This document shows positions 1 to 5,776 of a stretch of 7,262 bases of DNA, piece after piece. This stretch comes from Candidatus Mediterraneibacter gallistercoris (GTDB lineage: Bacteria; Bacillota_A; Clostridia; Lachnospirales; Lachnospiraceae): contig DWWI01000159.1 of the NCBI GenBank assembly GCA_019119745.1, forward strand, positions 1 to 7,262, read 5' to 3'. A model generated the notes under the pieces. The model did not search any database and was not told the DNA's origin. It saw only the letters and a program-made list of their open reading frames with translations. How positions within the stretch are numbered: position 1 is the first letter of the stretch; the number at the start of each line of letters is the position of its first letter. The translations under genes and the position numbers were made by a program.

Positions 1-1
1 G

Positions 2-175
2 GTGATCATCCTCACAAAGCGCCCGGCAACGGTGGCACGCATTGTCCCGTTATCATTTGATCTGGAGCATGACACGCCGCTGATTCGGAGAAACGCGCCT
101 GAATTCAAGACTTATTTCAATGAAATATGGAAGGAGCTGAACCATGATGGTCAAATCACCGAAAAAGCGTTCTGA
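2..175 (+). CDS. ABC transporter ATP-binding protein, C-terminal fragment (SsuB/TauB type)
   Basis: Only the last 57 codons are in the window, and the gene continues off the left edge. The fragment starts VIILTKRPATVARIVPL, the strand and tail that follow the H-loop in nitrate/sulfonate/taurine-type ABC ATPases, and ends in a hydrophilic helix (FKTYFNEIWKEL). The Walker, signature and H-loop motifs lie outside the window, so family placement rests on this tail and on the permease that follows. The protein would be the cytoplasmic, ATP-hydrolysing subunit of an importer. Its last 32 bases overlap the start of the permease gene in another frame, which indicates translational coupling. The substrate cannot be told from the sequence; sulfonates, pyrimidine thiamin precursors and similar small molecules are all possible for this family. 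Confidence 0.8.
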   Translation: MIILTKRPATVARIVPLSFDLEHDTPLIRRNAPEFKTYFNEIWKELNHDGQITEKAF

Positions 176-956
176 CGGGCAGGAACTGTTTTTATACAGA
201 CTGCGCCGACACCGTATGATCGTATATGCCGCCCGGATCCTTATTCTGATCCTTTTCCTTTTTCTGTGGGAAGTATGTGCCGATTACGGCATTATTGACT
301 CCTTTATTTTCAGTAGTCCTTCACGCATCGCTCTCTGTTTCTGGGAAATGGTGCTGGACCGTTCAATCTTCCTGCATATCGGCATCACACTGTATGAGAC
401 GATCGTAAGTTTCCTGCTTGTGACAGTCTCCGGTATCCTGATTGCCGTCCTCCTCTGGTGCAGCCGGGGGCTTTCCGAAATACTGGAGCCCTATCTGGTG
501 GTACTGAACAGCCTGCCAAAATCCGCGCTGGCGCCGCTTCTGATCGTATGGCTGGGGGCCACCCCTACAACAATCATCGTAGCCGGTATGTCTGTTGCCG
601 TGTTCGGAAGCATCATGAACCTGTACACCAGTTTTACCACAGTCGACAAAGAGAAGATCAAACTTATCTACACCCTTCACGGGAGCCGCAGACACGCACT
701 GTTTAAAGTCGTACTGCCAAGCTCGGTCCCGGCGATCATCAGCAACATGAAAGTCAATATCGGGCTCTGCCTTGTGGGGGTTGTGATCGGTGAATTTCTC
801 GCTGCAAGGAACGGGCTGGGGTATCTCATTATCTATTCAAGCCAGGTATTCAAGATGAACTGGCTGCTCATGTCGATCGTACTGCTGTGTATTATGGCAA
901 TGGCACTGTATGCGGTGATCGGGGTGGTAGAGAAAATATATCGGAAACGATTTTAA
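144..956 (+). CDS. ABC transporter permease, SsuC/TauC (BPD_transp_1) family
   Basis: This is a complete 270-residue inner-membrane permease, a usual length for the family. After a basic cytoplasmic N-terminus (about 1-27) come roughly six hydrophobic segments, near 29-46, 83-105, 113-137, 140-165, 203-225 and 241-263. The ATPase-contacting EAA loop is at about 177-197 (TLHGSRRHALFKVVLPSSVP). It keeps the central Gly and the LPxxxP end but not the E-A-A letters, as is common in this family. The ATG at 144 is chosen because AAGGAG at 131-136 lies 7 bases upstream; a second ATG follows immediately at 147. The gene overlaps the ATPase gene, so the two are one operon. It is the last gene of that operon in the window. 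No substrate-binding protein is visible, so the substrate is unknown. Confidence 0.9.
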   Translation: MMVKSPKKRSDGQELFLYRLRRHRMIVYAARILILILFLFLWEVCADYGIIDSFIFSSPSRIALCFWEMVLDRSIFLHIGITLYETIVSFLLVTVSGILIAVLLWCSRGLSEILEPYLVVLNSLPKSALAPLLIVWLGATPTTIIVAGMSVAVFGSIMNLYTSFTTVDKEKIKLIYTLHGSRRHALFKVVLPSSVPAIISNMKVNIGLCLVGVVIGEFLAARNGLGYLIIYSSQVFKMNWLLMSIVLLCIMAMALYAVIGVVEKIYRKRF

Positions 957-971
957 GATCTGAAACAAAAC

Positions 972-1014
972 ATACCCTCAGACATTTCCTAAAGATAAAT
1001 TTGTCTGAGGGTAT
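972..1014 (-). terminator. 13-bp perfect hairpin, probable - strand terminator
   Basis: ATACCCTCAGACA (972-984) is an exact inverted match to TGTCTGAGGGTAT (1002-1014), with a 17-base loop. Read on the - strand the stem is followed by GTTTTGTTTC, a U-rich tail typical of an intrinsic terminator. Read on the + strand it is followed by TGAAAAAAAG, which is not. It therefore fits better as the terminator of the - strand MNT-HEPN remnant than of the + strand ABC operon, although it begins only 15 bases after the permease stop. Arrest in the + direction by the hairpin alone cannot be excluded. Confidence 0.55.
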
Positions 1015-1068
1015 TGAAAAAAAGTTCTTAACTATAAGGGCAGACCACTTGTATTTCACTATATTCTG

Positions 1069-1134
1069 CTAAGTCTGTTTTGCTAAAGAGTACCTGTACT
1101 TTGATAATTCTATATCTTTATTGATATCATGCAC
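1069..1134 (-). pseudogene. Truncated HEPN-domain gene remnant (toxin partner of an MNT-HEPN pair)
   Basis: A 21-codon frame opens at GTG (1134-1132) inside the end of the MNT remnant. It reads DINKDIELSKYRYSLAKQT before a TAG at 1071-1069. From knowledge of the family, HEPN partners of minimal nucleotidyltransferases often begin with a helix of the form LxxYRxxxAKxxLxxA, and intact ones run to about 120-130 residues. Here only the first helix survives. The HEPN catalytic Rx4-6H region is absent, and none of the three frames downstream shows recognisable HEPN sequence. The GTG start overlaps the MNT stop by 8 bases, the translationally coupled arrangement expected of such pairs. Assignment is by pattern only, on a very short segment. 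It could be a chance match, but position and overlap support it. Confidence 0.5.
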
Positions 1135-1273
1135 TAAGCCTTACCCCCTCATCTCTTACATTGCGATAGTAGGGTAGATTATCCACCCAGTAATTAAAAT
1201 GATCTATATTTCCCAGCAGTTTTCTCACACTGCTTGCAAACTGCTGCATTATTTCCGTAATATTTGTCGTCAT
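1127..1273 (-). pseudogene. Internally deleted MNT-type nucleotidyltransferase (antitoxin) remnant
   Basis: A 48-codon frame starts at ATG 1273-1271 with GAGGTGAGG just upstream, and ends at TGA 1129-1127. The first part (MTTNITEIMQQFASSVRK) resembles the N-terminal helix of minimal nucleotidyltransferase-domain antitoxins from clostridia. The last part (FNYWVDNLPYYRNVRDEGV) resembles their C-terminal end. What should lie between, including the catalytic GSxARGxxxxxSDxD motif, is missing, and the frame joins cleanly at about residues 20-24. Intact members are roughly 100-140 residues. The simplest reading is an in-frame internal deletion that removed the active site but kept start, stop and the overlap with the HEPN partner. 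The product, if made, cannot be an active nucleotidyltransferase. No convincing promoter is visible; transcription may come from read-through of the upstream symporter gene. A genuine short gene is a less likely alternative. Confidence 0.6.
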
Positions 1274-1384
1274 TTGACCTCACCTCTTCAAAATGAACTG
1301 GCTGCTCCTTGGCTCCGGTCGGCTCTTGCCTTGCAGCTCGATTCCGCGCTTCGCGCTTCATCTCGCTCACGGGCTGCGCCCTAT

Positions 1385-1444
1385 GTCATAAAAAAAGAGT
1401 ATCCACATTCATGCAAGCATGATATGAATACTCTTTTTTATGAC
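1385..1444 (-). terminator. Long bidirectional intrinsic terminator after the symporter gene
   Basis: GTCATAAAAAAAGAGTAT (1385-1402) pairs with ATACTCTTTTTTATGAC (1428-1444) with a single bulged A, giving about 17 base pairs. The inner part (CATGCAAGCATG, 1410-1421) can form a further small stem. Each strand has an A-tract before and a T-tract after the GAGTAT/ATACTC stem, so it can act in both directions. On the - strand it begins 13 bases after the symporter stop codon and would end the thioesterase-DUF362-symporter transcript. The arms continue past the T-tract (ATGAC/GTCAT), which is longer than a terminator needs. Confidence 0.85.
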
Positions 1445-1457
1445 GCAAGGCTTGAGC

Positions 1458-2828
1458 CTAGCCTGCAAATTTGCTCCAGTATCCCTGGATGAACAGGAAG
1501 ATTACGATCAGGGGTACGATGAAAGTTACGTAGGGTCTTACCCATTTCGGGAATTTCGGCCCTTCTCCTGTATTTGCCTCGGCAAGGAAATTTTTCCAGC
1601 CCCATCCGTAGCGTGTGGTACAGAAGAGTACATATATAAGGCTTCCAAGAGGCAGAAGGTTGTTGCTTACGATAAAGTCTTCCAGATCAAGGATTGCTGA
1701 TCCTTCTCCGAACGGTGCGAATCCGCTCAGCACGTTATAGCCGAGCACGCACGGCATGGAGAGAAGCAGGATTGCCACAAGGTTGACTGCTACCGCTTTT
1801 CCTCTGGAGCATCCGGTCAGATCCATTGCGAACGCAATGATGTTCTCGAACACGGCGATGATCGTGGACGCTGACGCGAAAAACATGCAGAGGAAGAAGA
1901 TTGCTCCCCAGAGTCTTCCGCCTGCCATAGAGTTAAAGATATTCGGCAGGGTGATGAAGATCAGGTTCGGGCCGCTGTCCGGATTTACCCCGAATGCAAA
2001 GCTGGCCGGGAAGATGATCAGTCCTGATATCAGGGCAACACATGTATCGAGCACTGTGATCGCCACTGCCTCACCGGCAAGTCTTCTCTTTTTGTCAATA
2101 TAGCTTCCGAAGATTGCCATCGCACCTATTCCAAGGCTCAGTGTAAAGAATGACTGGTTCATGGCCGCTGATACGACTTCCAGTATTCCAGCCTCTTTCA
2201 TCTTGCCGAAATCCGGCAGGAGATAAAACTCAAGTCCTGCCCCTGCGCCCGGCAGTAAGATAGACCGGATTGCAAGAATGATCAGAAGGATGAACAGGAG
2301 CACCATCATGATCTTAGTAATTCCTTCCACGCCTTTCTGAAGACCAAGGCTCACAATTCCGAAACACATGATCACTACAATTGCCATACACACAATCATA
2401 AGAACCGGCTGACCCATCAGGTCGCCGAACGCCCCCTGAATCTGTGTCGCATCCATACCCTCGAAGCTGCCCGCTCCCATCTTAAACAGGTAAATCAGCA
2501 GCCAGCCGCCGATTGTCGTATAGAACATCATCAGGAGATAATTTCCTGCAATACCGAACCATTTGTACCAGTGCCATTTTGTTCCCAGCGGCTCCAGTCT
2601 TTCAAACGCACGTGCGATACTGCAGCCCGCACCGCGTCCGATAGAAAACTCCATGATCATGATCGGCAGTCCAAGCAGCACGAGACACACCAGATAGATA
2701 AGCACGAACGCTGCTCCGCCGTATTGTCCTGTAATATAAGGAAAACGCCATACATTTCCCAGCCCGATCGCACATCCTGCAGATATGAGGATGAACCCGA
2801 TACGGGAACCGAATTTTTCTCTTTTCAT
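1458..2828 (-). CDS. Sodium:neurotransmitter symporter (NSS/SNF family) transporter
   Basis: This 456-residue membrane protein has about 11 hydrophobic segments, the usual form for bacterial NSS members such as Tyt1 and MhsT. It should import an amino acid or related amine with Na+. TM1 has the family signature (GCAIGLGNVWRFPY, 18-31), with Asn25 at the Na1-site position of LeuT, and Arg28 as the extracellular gate. TM6 carries FFTLSLGIG (227-235), matching the unwound substrate-binding stretch of LeuT. TM8 carries FFASAST (316-322), whose Ser321 and Thr322 correspond to the Na2-ligating Thr354/Ser355 of LeuT. The gene is full length. The ATG at 2828 is preceded by AGAGAGGAAAG. It lies about 100 bases after the DUF362 gene on the same strand, with no clear terminator between, so cotranscription is likely. 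A terminator follows directly. The substrate is not determined; aromatic or branched amino acids are typical. Confidence 0.95.
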   Translation of the reverse strand: MKREKFGSRIGFILISAGCAIGLGNVWRFPYITGQYGGAAFVLIYLVCLVLLGLPIMIMEFSIGRGAGCSIARAFERLEPLGTKWHWYKWFGIAGNYLLMMFYTTIGGWLLIYLFKMGAGSFEGMDATQIQGAFGDLMGQPVLMIVCMAIVVIMCFGIVSLGLQKGVEGITKIMMVLLFILLIILAIRSILLPGAGAGLEFYLLPDFGKMKEAGILEVVSAAMNQSFFTLSLGIGAMAIFGSYIDKKRRLAGEAVAITVLDTCVALISGLIIFPASFAFGVNPDSGPNLIFITLPNIFNSMAGGRLWGAIFFLCMFFASASTIIAVFENIIAFAMDLTGCSRGKAVAVNLVAILLLSMPCVLGYNVLSGFAPFGEGSAILDLEDFIVSNNLLPLGSLIYVLFCTTRYGWGWKNFLAEANTGEGPKFPKWVRPYVTFIVPLIVIFLFIQGYWSKFAG

Positions 2829-2868
2829 TGTTACTTTCCTCTCTCTTTTCCTTTTTCACTATACACAC

Positions 2869-2908
2869 GCGCCTTATCCGGCAGAACAGCTTTCCGTGCC
2901 GGAAGCGC
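2869..2908 (-). other. Imperfect hairpin between DUF362 and symporter genes
   Basis: CCGGCA (2878-2883) pairs with TGCCGG (2897-2902). Outside an internal loop, GCGC (2869-2872) pairs with GCGC (2905-2908). No U-tract follows on the - strand (GTGTGTATAGTG comes next), so it is not a standard terminator. It may protect or process the mRNA between the two genes, or be incidental. A weak -10-like TATAGT lies just downstream of it but has no acceptable -35 partner. Confidence 0.35.
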
Positions 2909-2930
2909 ATCATATCATGTTTCGAAGCGC

Positions 2931-4055
2931 TTATTTCACCTCGATCAGTTCATACTCCCTGCTTCCCAGTCCGATCTCTTCCGCATGAGCAAGACACGTC
3001 TCCCACTCGCTCTCCGGCGTAGTATTTGTGAAATGATCGTGGTGATCGCAGAATCCTTCCTCATGGATGTGTTCATCCAGAAGGCTTCCCCTCATCGGCT
3101 GCTGCGCATTGCAGGCATCGGCACACGCCTGATCCAGTGCCACAGGGTCAAAACTTGCAAACATTCCCACATCCGGCAGGATCGGAACATCATTTTCCGG
3201 ATGGCAGTCGCAGTACGGAGACACATCTATAACCAGGCTGATATGGAACGCCGGACGTCCCGACACAACAGCTTTCGTATACTCCGCCATCTTAATATTC
3301 AGTTCTTTGACTGCAGATGAGTTCTCATTATAGATAGCATCGAAGTTACATGCCCCAAGACAGCGGCCGCATCCCACGCATTTCTCATGATCGATGACTG
3401 CCTTCTTCTCCGGAAATGAGATTGCGCCATGAGCACAGTTTTTGGAACAGACACGGCATCCCACGCAGACCGACTGATCCACCGACGGCTTTCCGCTGTT
3501 ATGCTGTTCCATCTTACCGGCACGGCTTCCACAGCCCATACCTATATTTTTAAAGCATCCCCCGAATCCTGCCATCTCATGCCCTTTAAAATGAGAAAGG
3601 CTGATGAACACGTCCGCGTCCATGATGGCTTTTCCGATCTTCGCTTCTTTGACTAATGTACCGCCCTCCACCGGAACGCTGACGTCATCGGTTCCTTTCA
3701 GTCCGTCCCCGATGATAATATGGCATCCTGTAGAGAGAAGATTGAAACCGTTCTCGTAAGCGGCGCTCAGATGCTCGAGCGCATCCTTTCTTCTTCCCAC
3801 ATACAGTGTGTTGCAGTCCGTGAGGAACGGGCGTCCGCCCAGTTCTTTCACCACATCCGCAACCGCTTTTGCATAGTTCGGACGCAGGAACGAAAGATTC
3901 CCCGGCTCTCCGAAATGAATCTTGATGGCAGTCATCTTTTTTTCAAAATCGATCTCGCCGATTCCCGCTTTGCGGATCAGTTTTTTTAATTTGTCCGGAA
4001 GATTCGTTCCCGGAAGCGCGCGCATATCTGTAAAATATACTTTTGACTTTTCCAT
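2931..4055 (-). CDS. DUF362-domain protein with two [4Fe-4S] ferredoxin motifs
   Basis: This is a 374-residue, probably cytoplasmic protein with no signal peptide or membrane segment. The DUF362 part surrounds a bacterial-ferredoxin insert with two CxxCxxCxxxC motifs: Cys197, 200, 203, 207 and Cys226, 229, 232, 236. Each is completed by the usual following residues, so two [4Fe-4S] clusters are expected and an electron-transfer role is likely. The true reaction of the family is not established. After the clusters come a CDCHPEND stretch (282-289) and a His/Cys-rich stretch (329-341: His329, 331, 338, 339, 341 and Cys336) that could bind metal. The frame can be extended 17 codons to a GTG at 4106, but AAAGGAG at 4067-4073 precedes the ATG at 4055 and the longer start has no such site, so 4055 is chosen. 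It lies 84 bases after the thioesterase gene and about 100 before the symporter gene. Confidence 0.88.
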   Translation of the reverse strand: MEKSKVYFTDMRALPGTNLPDKLKKLIRKAGIGEIDFEKKMTAIKIHFGEPGNLSFLRPNYAKAVADVVKELGGRPFLTDCNTLYVGRRKDALEHLSAAYENGFNLLSTGCHIIIGDGLKGTDDVSVPVEGGTLVKEAKIGKAIMDADVFISLSHFKGHEMAGFGGCFKNIGMGCGSRAGKMEQHNSGKPSVDQSVCVGCRVCSKNCAHGAISFPEKKAVIDHEKCVGCGRCLGACNFDAIYNENSSAVKELNIKMAEYTKAVVSGRPAFHISLVIDVSPYCDCHPENDVPILPDVGMFASFDPVALDQACADACNAQQPMRGSLLDEHIHEEGFCDHHDHFTNTTPESEWETCLAHAEEIGLGSREYELIEVK

Positions 4056-4066
4056 ATGCTTTAAAT

Positions 4067-4073
4067 CTCCTTT
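4067..4073 (-). promoter_or_regulatory. Ribosome binding site deciding the DUF362 start
   Basis: AAAGGAG on the - strand lies 11 bases before the ATG at 4055. It supports that start over the in-frame GTG at 4106, which has no purine-rich site near it. Confidence 0.7.
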
Positions 4074-4139
4074 CTTCGTAAAATACTGTTCCATATATTC
4101 CGTCACATACTTTTTTCTGCGACAGGTCTGTATCGGTCC

Positions 4140-4535
4140 TTATTTTGCCACACAGTATGTTGTAGATGTAACCGCCGCGGCAAGATTCCCCAGTTCATCT
4201 TTTACATCAATCCGGTAGTATCCTGTTGTCCTTCCATTTTTCACACAGGATGCTTCAGCGATCAGCTTTTCTCCTTTTGCCGCTGTCAGATATGTAATCT
4301 CAGAATTAAGCGAAACATTCCCCATCTTCTGCCAGTTGCTCGCCACCGCCAGAGCAAAATCAGCAAGGGTAAAATACACCCCTCCCATAACTGCTCCCAT
4401 GGCATTACGGTGCCTGTCCTCTATCACGAGACTGCACTTTGCATAATGGTCATCTACTTCTTCGATCACTGCTCCGTTTTCTGTAGCAAAACGGTCATTC
4501 TGAAACAGCTCTACTGTCTCTTTCGACGGCTTCAT
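4140..4535 (-). CDS. PaaI-family hotdog-fold thioesterase
   Basis: This 131-residue protein has the single hotdog domain of the PaaI/YbgC-like acyl-CoA thioesterases, cytoplasmic enzymes that hydrolyse acyl-CoA and usually act as tetramers. The central helix signature is HRNAMGAVMGGVYFTLADF (42-60). Asp59 sits at the position of the catalytic Asp of PaaI, and Asn67 follows in the conserved ALAVASN run. The His usual in the HGG loop is Met50 here, a variation I recall from clostridial members. The second half (SEITYLTAAKGEKLIAEA) is the typical long hotdog strand pair. A strong AAGGAGG (4544-4550) lies 8 bases before the ATG. The gene follows tRNA-Thr and its terminator so closely that a separate promoter is hard to place. 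Substrate unknown; aryl- or medium-chain acyl-CoA is plausible. Confidence 0.92.
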   Translation of the reverse strand: MKPSKETVELFQNDRFATENGAVIEEVDDHYAKCSLVIEDRHRNAMGAVMGGVYFTLADFALAVASNWQKMGNVSLNSEITYLTAAKGEKLIAEASCVKNGRTTGYYRIDVKDELGNLAAAVTSTTYCVAK

Positions 4536-4558
4536 CGTATCACCCTCCTTATTTTACA

Positions 4559-4592
4559 AAAGGCGCAACCCCCATCAGGGGATTGCGCCTTT
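4559..4592 (-). terminator. Intrinsic terminator after tRNA-Thr, just before the thioesterase gene
   Basis: AAAGGCGCAA (4559-4568) pairs with TTGCGCCTTT (4583-4592). An inner CCCC/GGGG stem continues with one bulged base around a 5-base loop. On the - strand the stem is followed by TGTAAAAT after the closing U run, so it ends the tRNA transcript 8 bases after the mature 3' end. A T-rich tail (TTTCTTG) also exists on the + strand. Only 8 bases separate it from the thioesterase ribosome binding site. Confidence 0.85.
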
Positions 4593-4600
4593 CTTGATAA

Positions 4601-4673
4601 AGCCGGAAATCAGACTTGAACTGACGACCCCTTCATTACGAGTGAAGTGCTCTACCGACTGAGCTATTCCGGC
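4601..4673 (-). tRNA. tRNA-Thr (anticodon CGU)
   Basis: The - strand folds as a full cloverleaf of 73 bases including the discriminator. The acceptor stem GCCGGAA/TTCCGGC is perfect and the D stem is GCTC/GAGC. The anticodon stem CTTCA/TGAAG encloses loop CTCGTAA with anticodon CGT (codon ACG). The variable loop is GGGTC, and the T arm is GTCAG-TTCAAGT-CTGAT with one G-U pair. The discriminator base is T and CCA is not encoded, so CCA must be added by the nucleotidyltransferase. It has its own promoter upstream and terminator downstream. Confidence 0.97.
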
Positions 4674-4703
4674 ATATAGCCCGTACTTTGACGAGCCTTA
4701 GCT

Positions 4704-4732
4704 ATTATATCTCTTTTTATAATAAATTTCAA
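4704..4732 (-). promoter_or_regulatory. Sigma-A-type promoter for tRNA-Thr
   Basis: On the - strand, TTGAAA (4727-4732) and TATAAT (4704-4709) are separated by exactly 17 bases, a near-consensus housekeeping promoter (11 of 12 positions). The -35 box overlaps the TGA stop codon of the mscS gene. Transcription would start near 4697, about 24 bases before the mature tRNA 5' end. Confidence 0.85.
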
Positions 4733-5733
4733 CTGTTTTTTTCAACTGAACTAACACTTTTTGCTGCAGAAGGCAAAACCTGCTCTGACTTAACATTTAC
4801 CGTAAGCTGGTTATACGGAATCTCGATTCCTTCCACATCGAATGTTAATTTGATCTGCTCCGTAAGGCGCCATCTCGTCGCCCAGTATTCCTCTGTCTTC
4901 ACCCAGGCTCTCAGCCCGATCATCACAGCGCTGTCTCCCAGTGAATCCACAAACACCTTAATCTCTTCATCCTGTATCACGGACGGATCTTTATACAGCA
5001 TATCCTCTATCAGCTTCTTTGCTTTCCTGAGATCCGAATCATAGCCAATGCCTACTTTCAGATCAAGCTGACGCTCAGGCCTGGCTGTTACATTTGTCAG
5101 ACTGTTGCTCGTCAGGATACTGTTCGGGACAACGACAGTCTGGTTATCTACAGTTGCCAGTTTTGTATAAAAGATCTGAATTTCCTTTACTGTACCCTCG
5201 ATTCCCTCCTGGGTGACAACAATATAGTCTCCTACCGCAAACGGCTTAAGCAGCAGAATAAGCACGCCTCCGGCAAAATTGGAAAGGCTTCCCTGCACCG
5301 CAAGACCGATTGCGACACCCGCAGATGCGATCAGCGCTGCAATGGAAGACGACTCAATTCCGAAGTTTGTCGCAATCATGAAAATAAGGAGCGCGTAGAG
5401 TCCGAATTTTATCATAGAATCAACAAACTGCACCACACCCGCATCCACATTCGTGCGCTCAAACGATCTATTGACAATCTTTCTGACCCATTTGATCACC
5501 TTCCCGCCCAGGAAGAAAAATACAAGCGCAAGTATGACCTTGATTCCAAAACCGATTATAGTGGGAATATTATCCTGAACAAACTTCACAAACTGATTTA
5601 CTTCCTTCGCAGCCTCGTTTGTCGCCTCAGCCGCTGAATCTATCATATCGGTAACTGATTCATCCGTCGTATTAGTCATACCGGATGATGCCGCCATGAG
5701 ATTAATACCTGTCTGCATGATATCAAAGAGCAT
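4729..5733 (-). CDS. MscS-family mechanosensitive ion channel
   Basis: This 334-residue membrane protein should open under membrane tension to release solutes during hypo-osmotic shock. After a polar N-terminal region (about 20-50, rich in Asp/Glu/Asn) come TM1 (about 56-80), TM2 (about 104-124) and the pore-lining TM3 (about 130-163). TM3 has the family Gly/Ala pattern (GVAIGLAVQGSLSNFAGG, 139-156). The MscS beta domain follows with LKPFAVGDYI (162-171), a QIFYT stretch and the VPNS motif (202-205), then the alpha/beta cytoplasmic vestibule domain (about 220-315). Length is close to the three-TM E. coli MscS (286) plus a longer N-terminus and Ser/Lys-rich tail. The ATG at 5733 is preceded by GGGAGG. 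It starts 43 bases after pgeF and probably shares its transcript. No terminator follows; the tRNA promoter begins at its stop codon. Confidence 0.94.
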   Translation of the reverse strand: MLFDIMQTGINLMAASSGMTNTTDESVTDMIDSAAEATNEAAKEVNQFVKFVQDNIPTIIGFGIKVILALVFFFLGGKVIKWVRKIVNRSFERTNVDAGVVQFVDSMIKFGLYALLIFMIATNFGIESSSIAALIASAGVAIGLAVQGSLSNFAGGVLILLLKPFAVGDYIVVTQEGIEGTVKEIQIFYTKLATVDNQTVVVPNSILTSNSLTNVTARPERQLDLKVGIGYDSDLRKAKKLIEDMLYKDPSVIQDEEIKVFVDSLGDSAVMIGLRAWVKTEEYWATRWRLTEQIKLTFDVEGIEIPYNQLTVNVKSEQVLPSAAKSVSSVEKNS

Positions 5734-5776
5734 TATCTTCTACACCTCCCGAACCAAGTTCTATTGTAATCACTTT

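Larger units (their letters stand above)
957..1457. other. Gene-poor 500-bp region between converging gene groups
   Basis: No intact gene is supported here. In order from the left it holds a 13-bp perfect inverted repeat (972-1014), AT-rich sequence, a truncated HEPN-like reading frame and an internally deleted MNT-like reading frame on the - strand (1069-1273), a GC-rich segment (about 1300-1380), and a long bidirectional terminator (1385-1444). The AT-rich left half and GC-rich right half differ sharply in composition, which suggests a patchwork of inserted and decayed pieces. Open frames of up to about 97 codons on the + strand (for example 1199-1492) run through the terminator palindrome and are not convincing genes. 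Confidence 0.7.

Noticed and set aside
1199..1492. A 97-codon + strand frame across the gene-poor region
   Set aside because: It runs through the GC-rich segment and the terminator palindrome and into the antisense of the symporter gene, with no ribosome binding site. The sequence is better explained by the - strand MNT relic and the terminator.
2571..3320. A 249-codon open frame on the + strand
   Set aside because: It is antisense to the start of the symporter gene and most of the C-terminal half of the DUF362 gene, has low-complexity basic composition, and resembles no family.
4056..4106. Longer DUF362 start at GTG 4106 (17 extra codons)
   Set aside because: There is no ribosome binding site near it. 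The added residues are not typical of the family, and the ATG at 4055 has AAAGGAG upstream.
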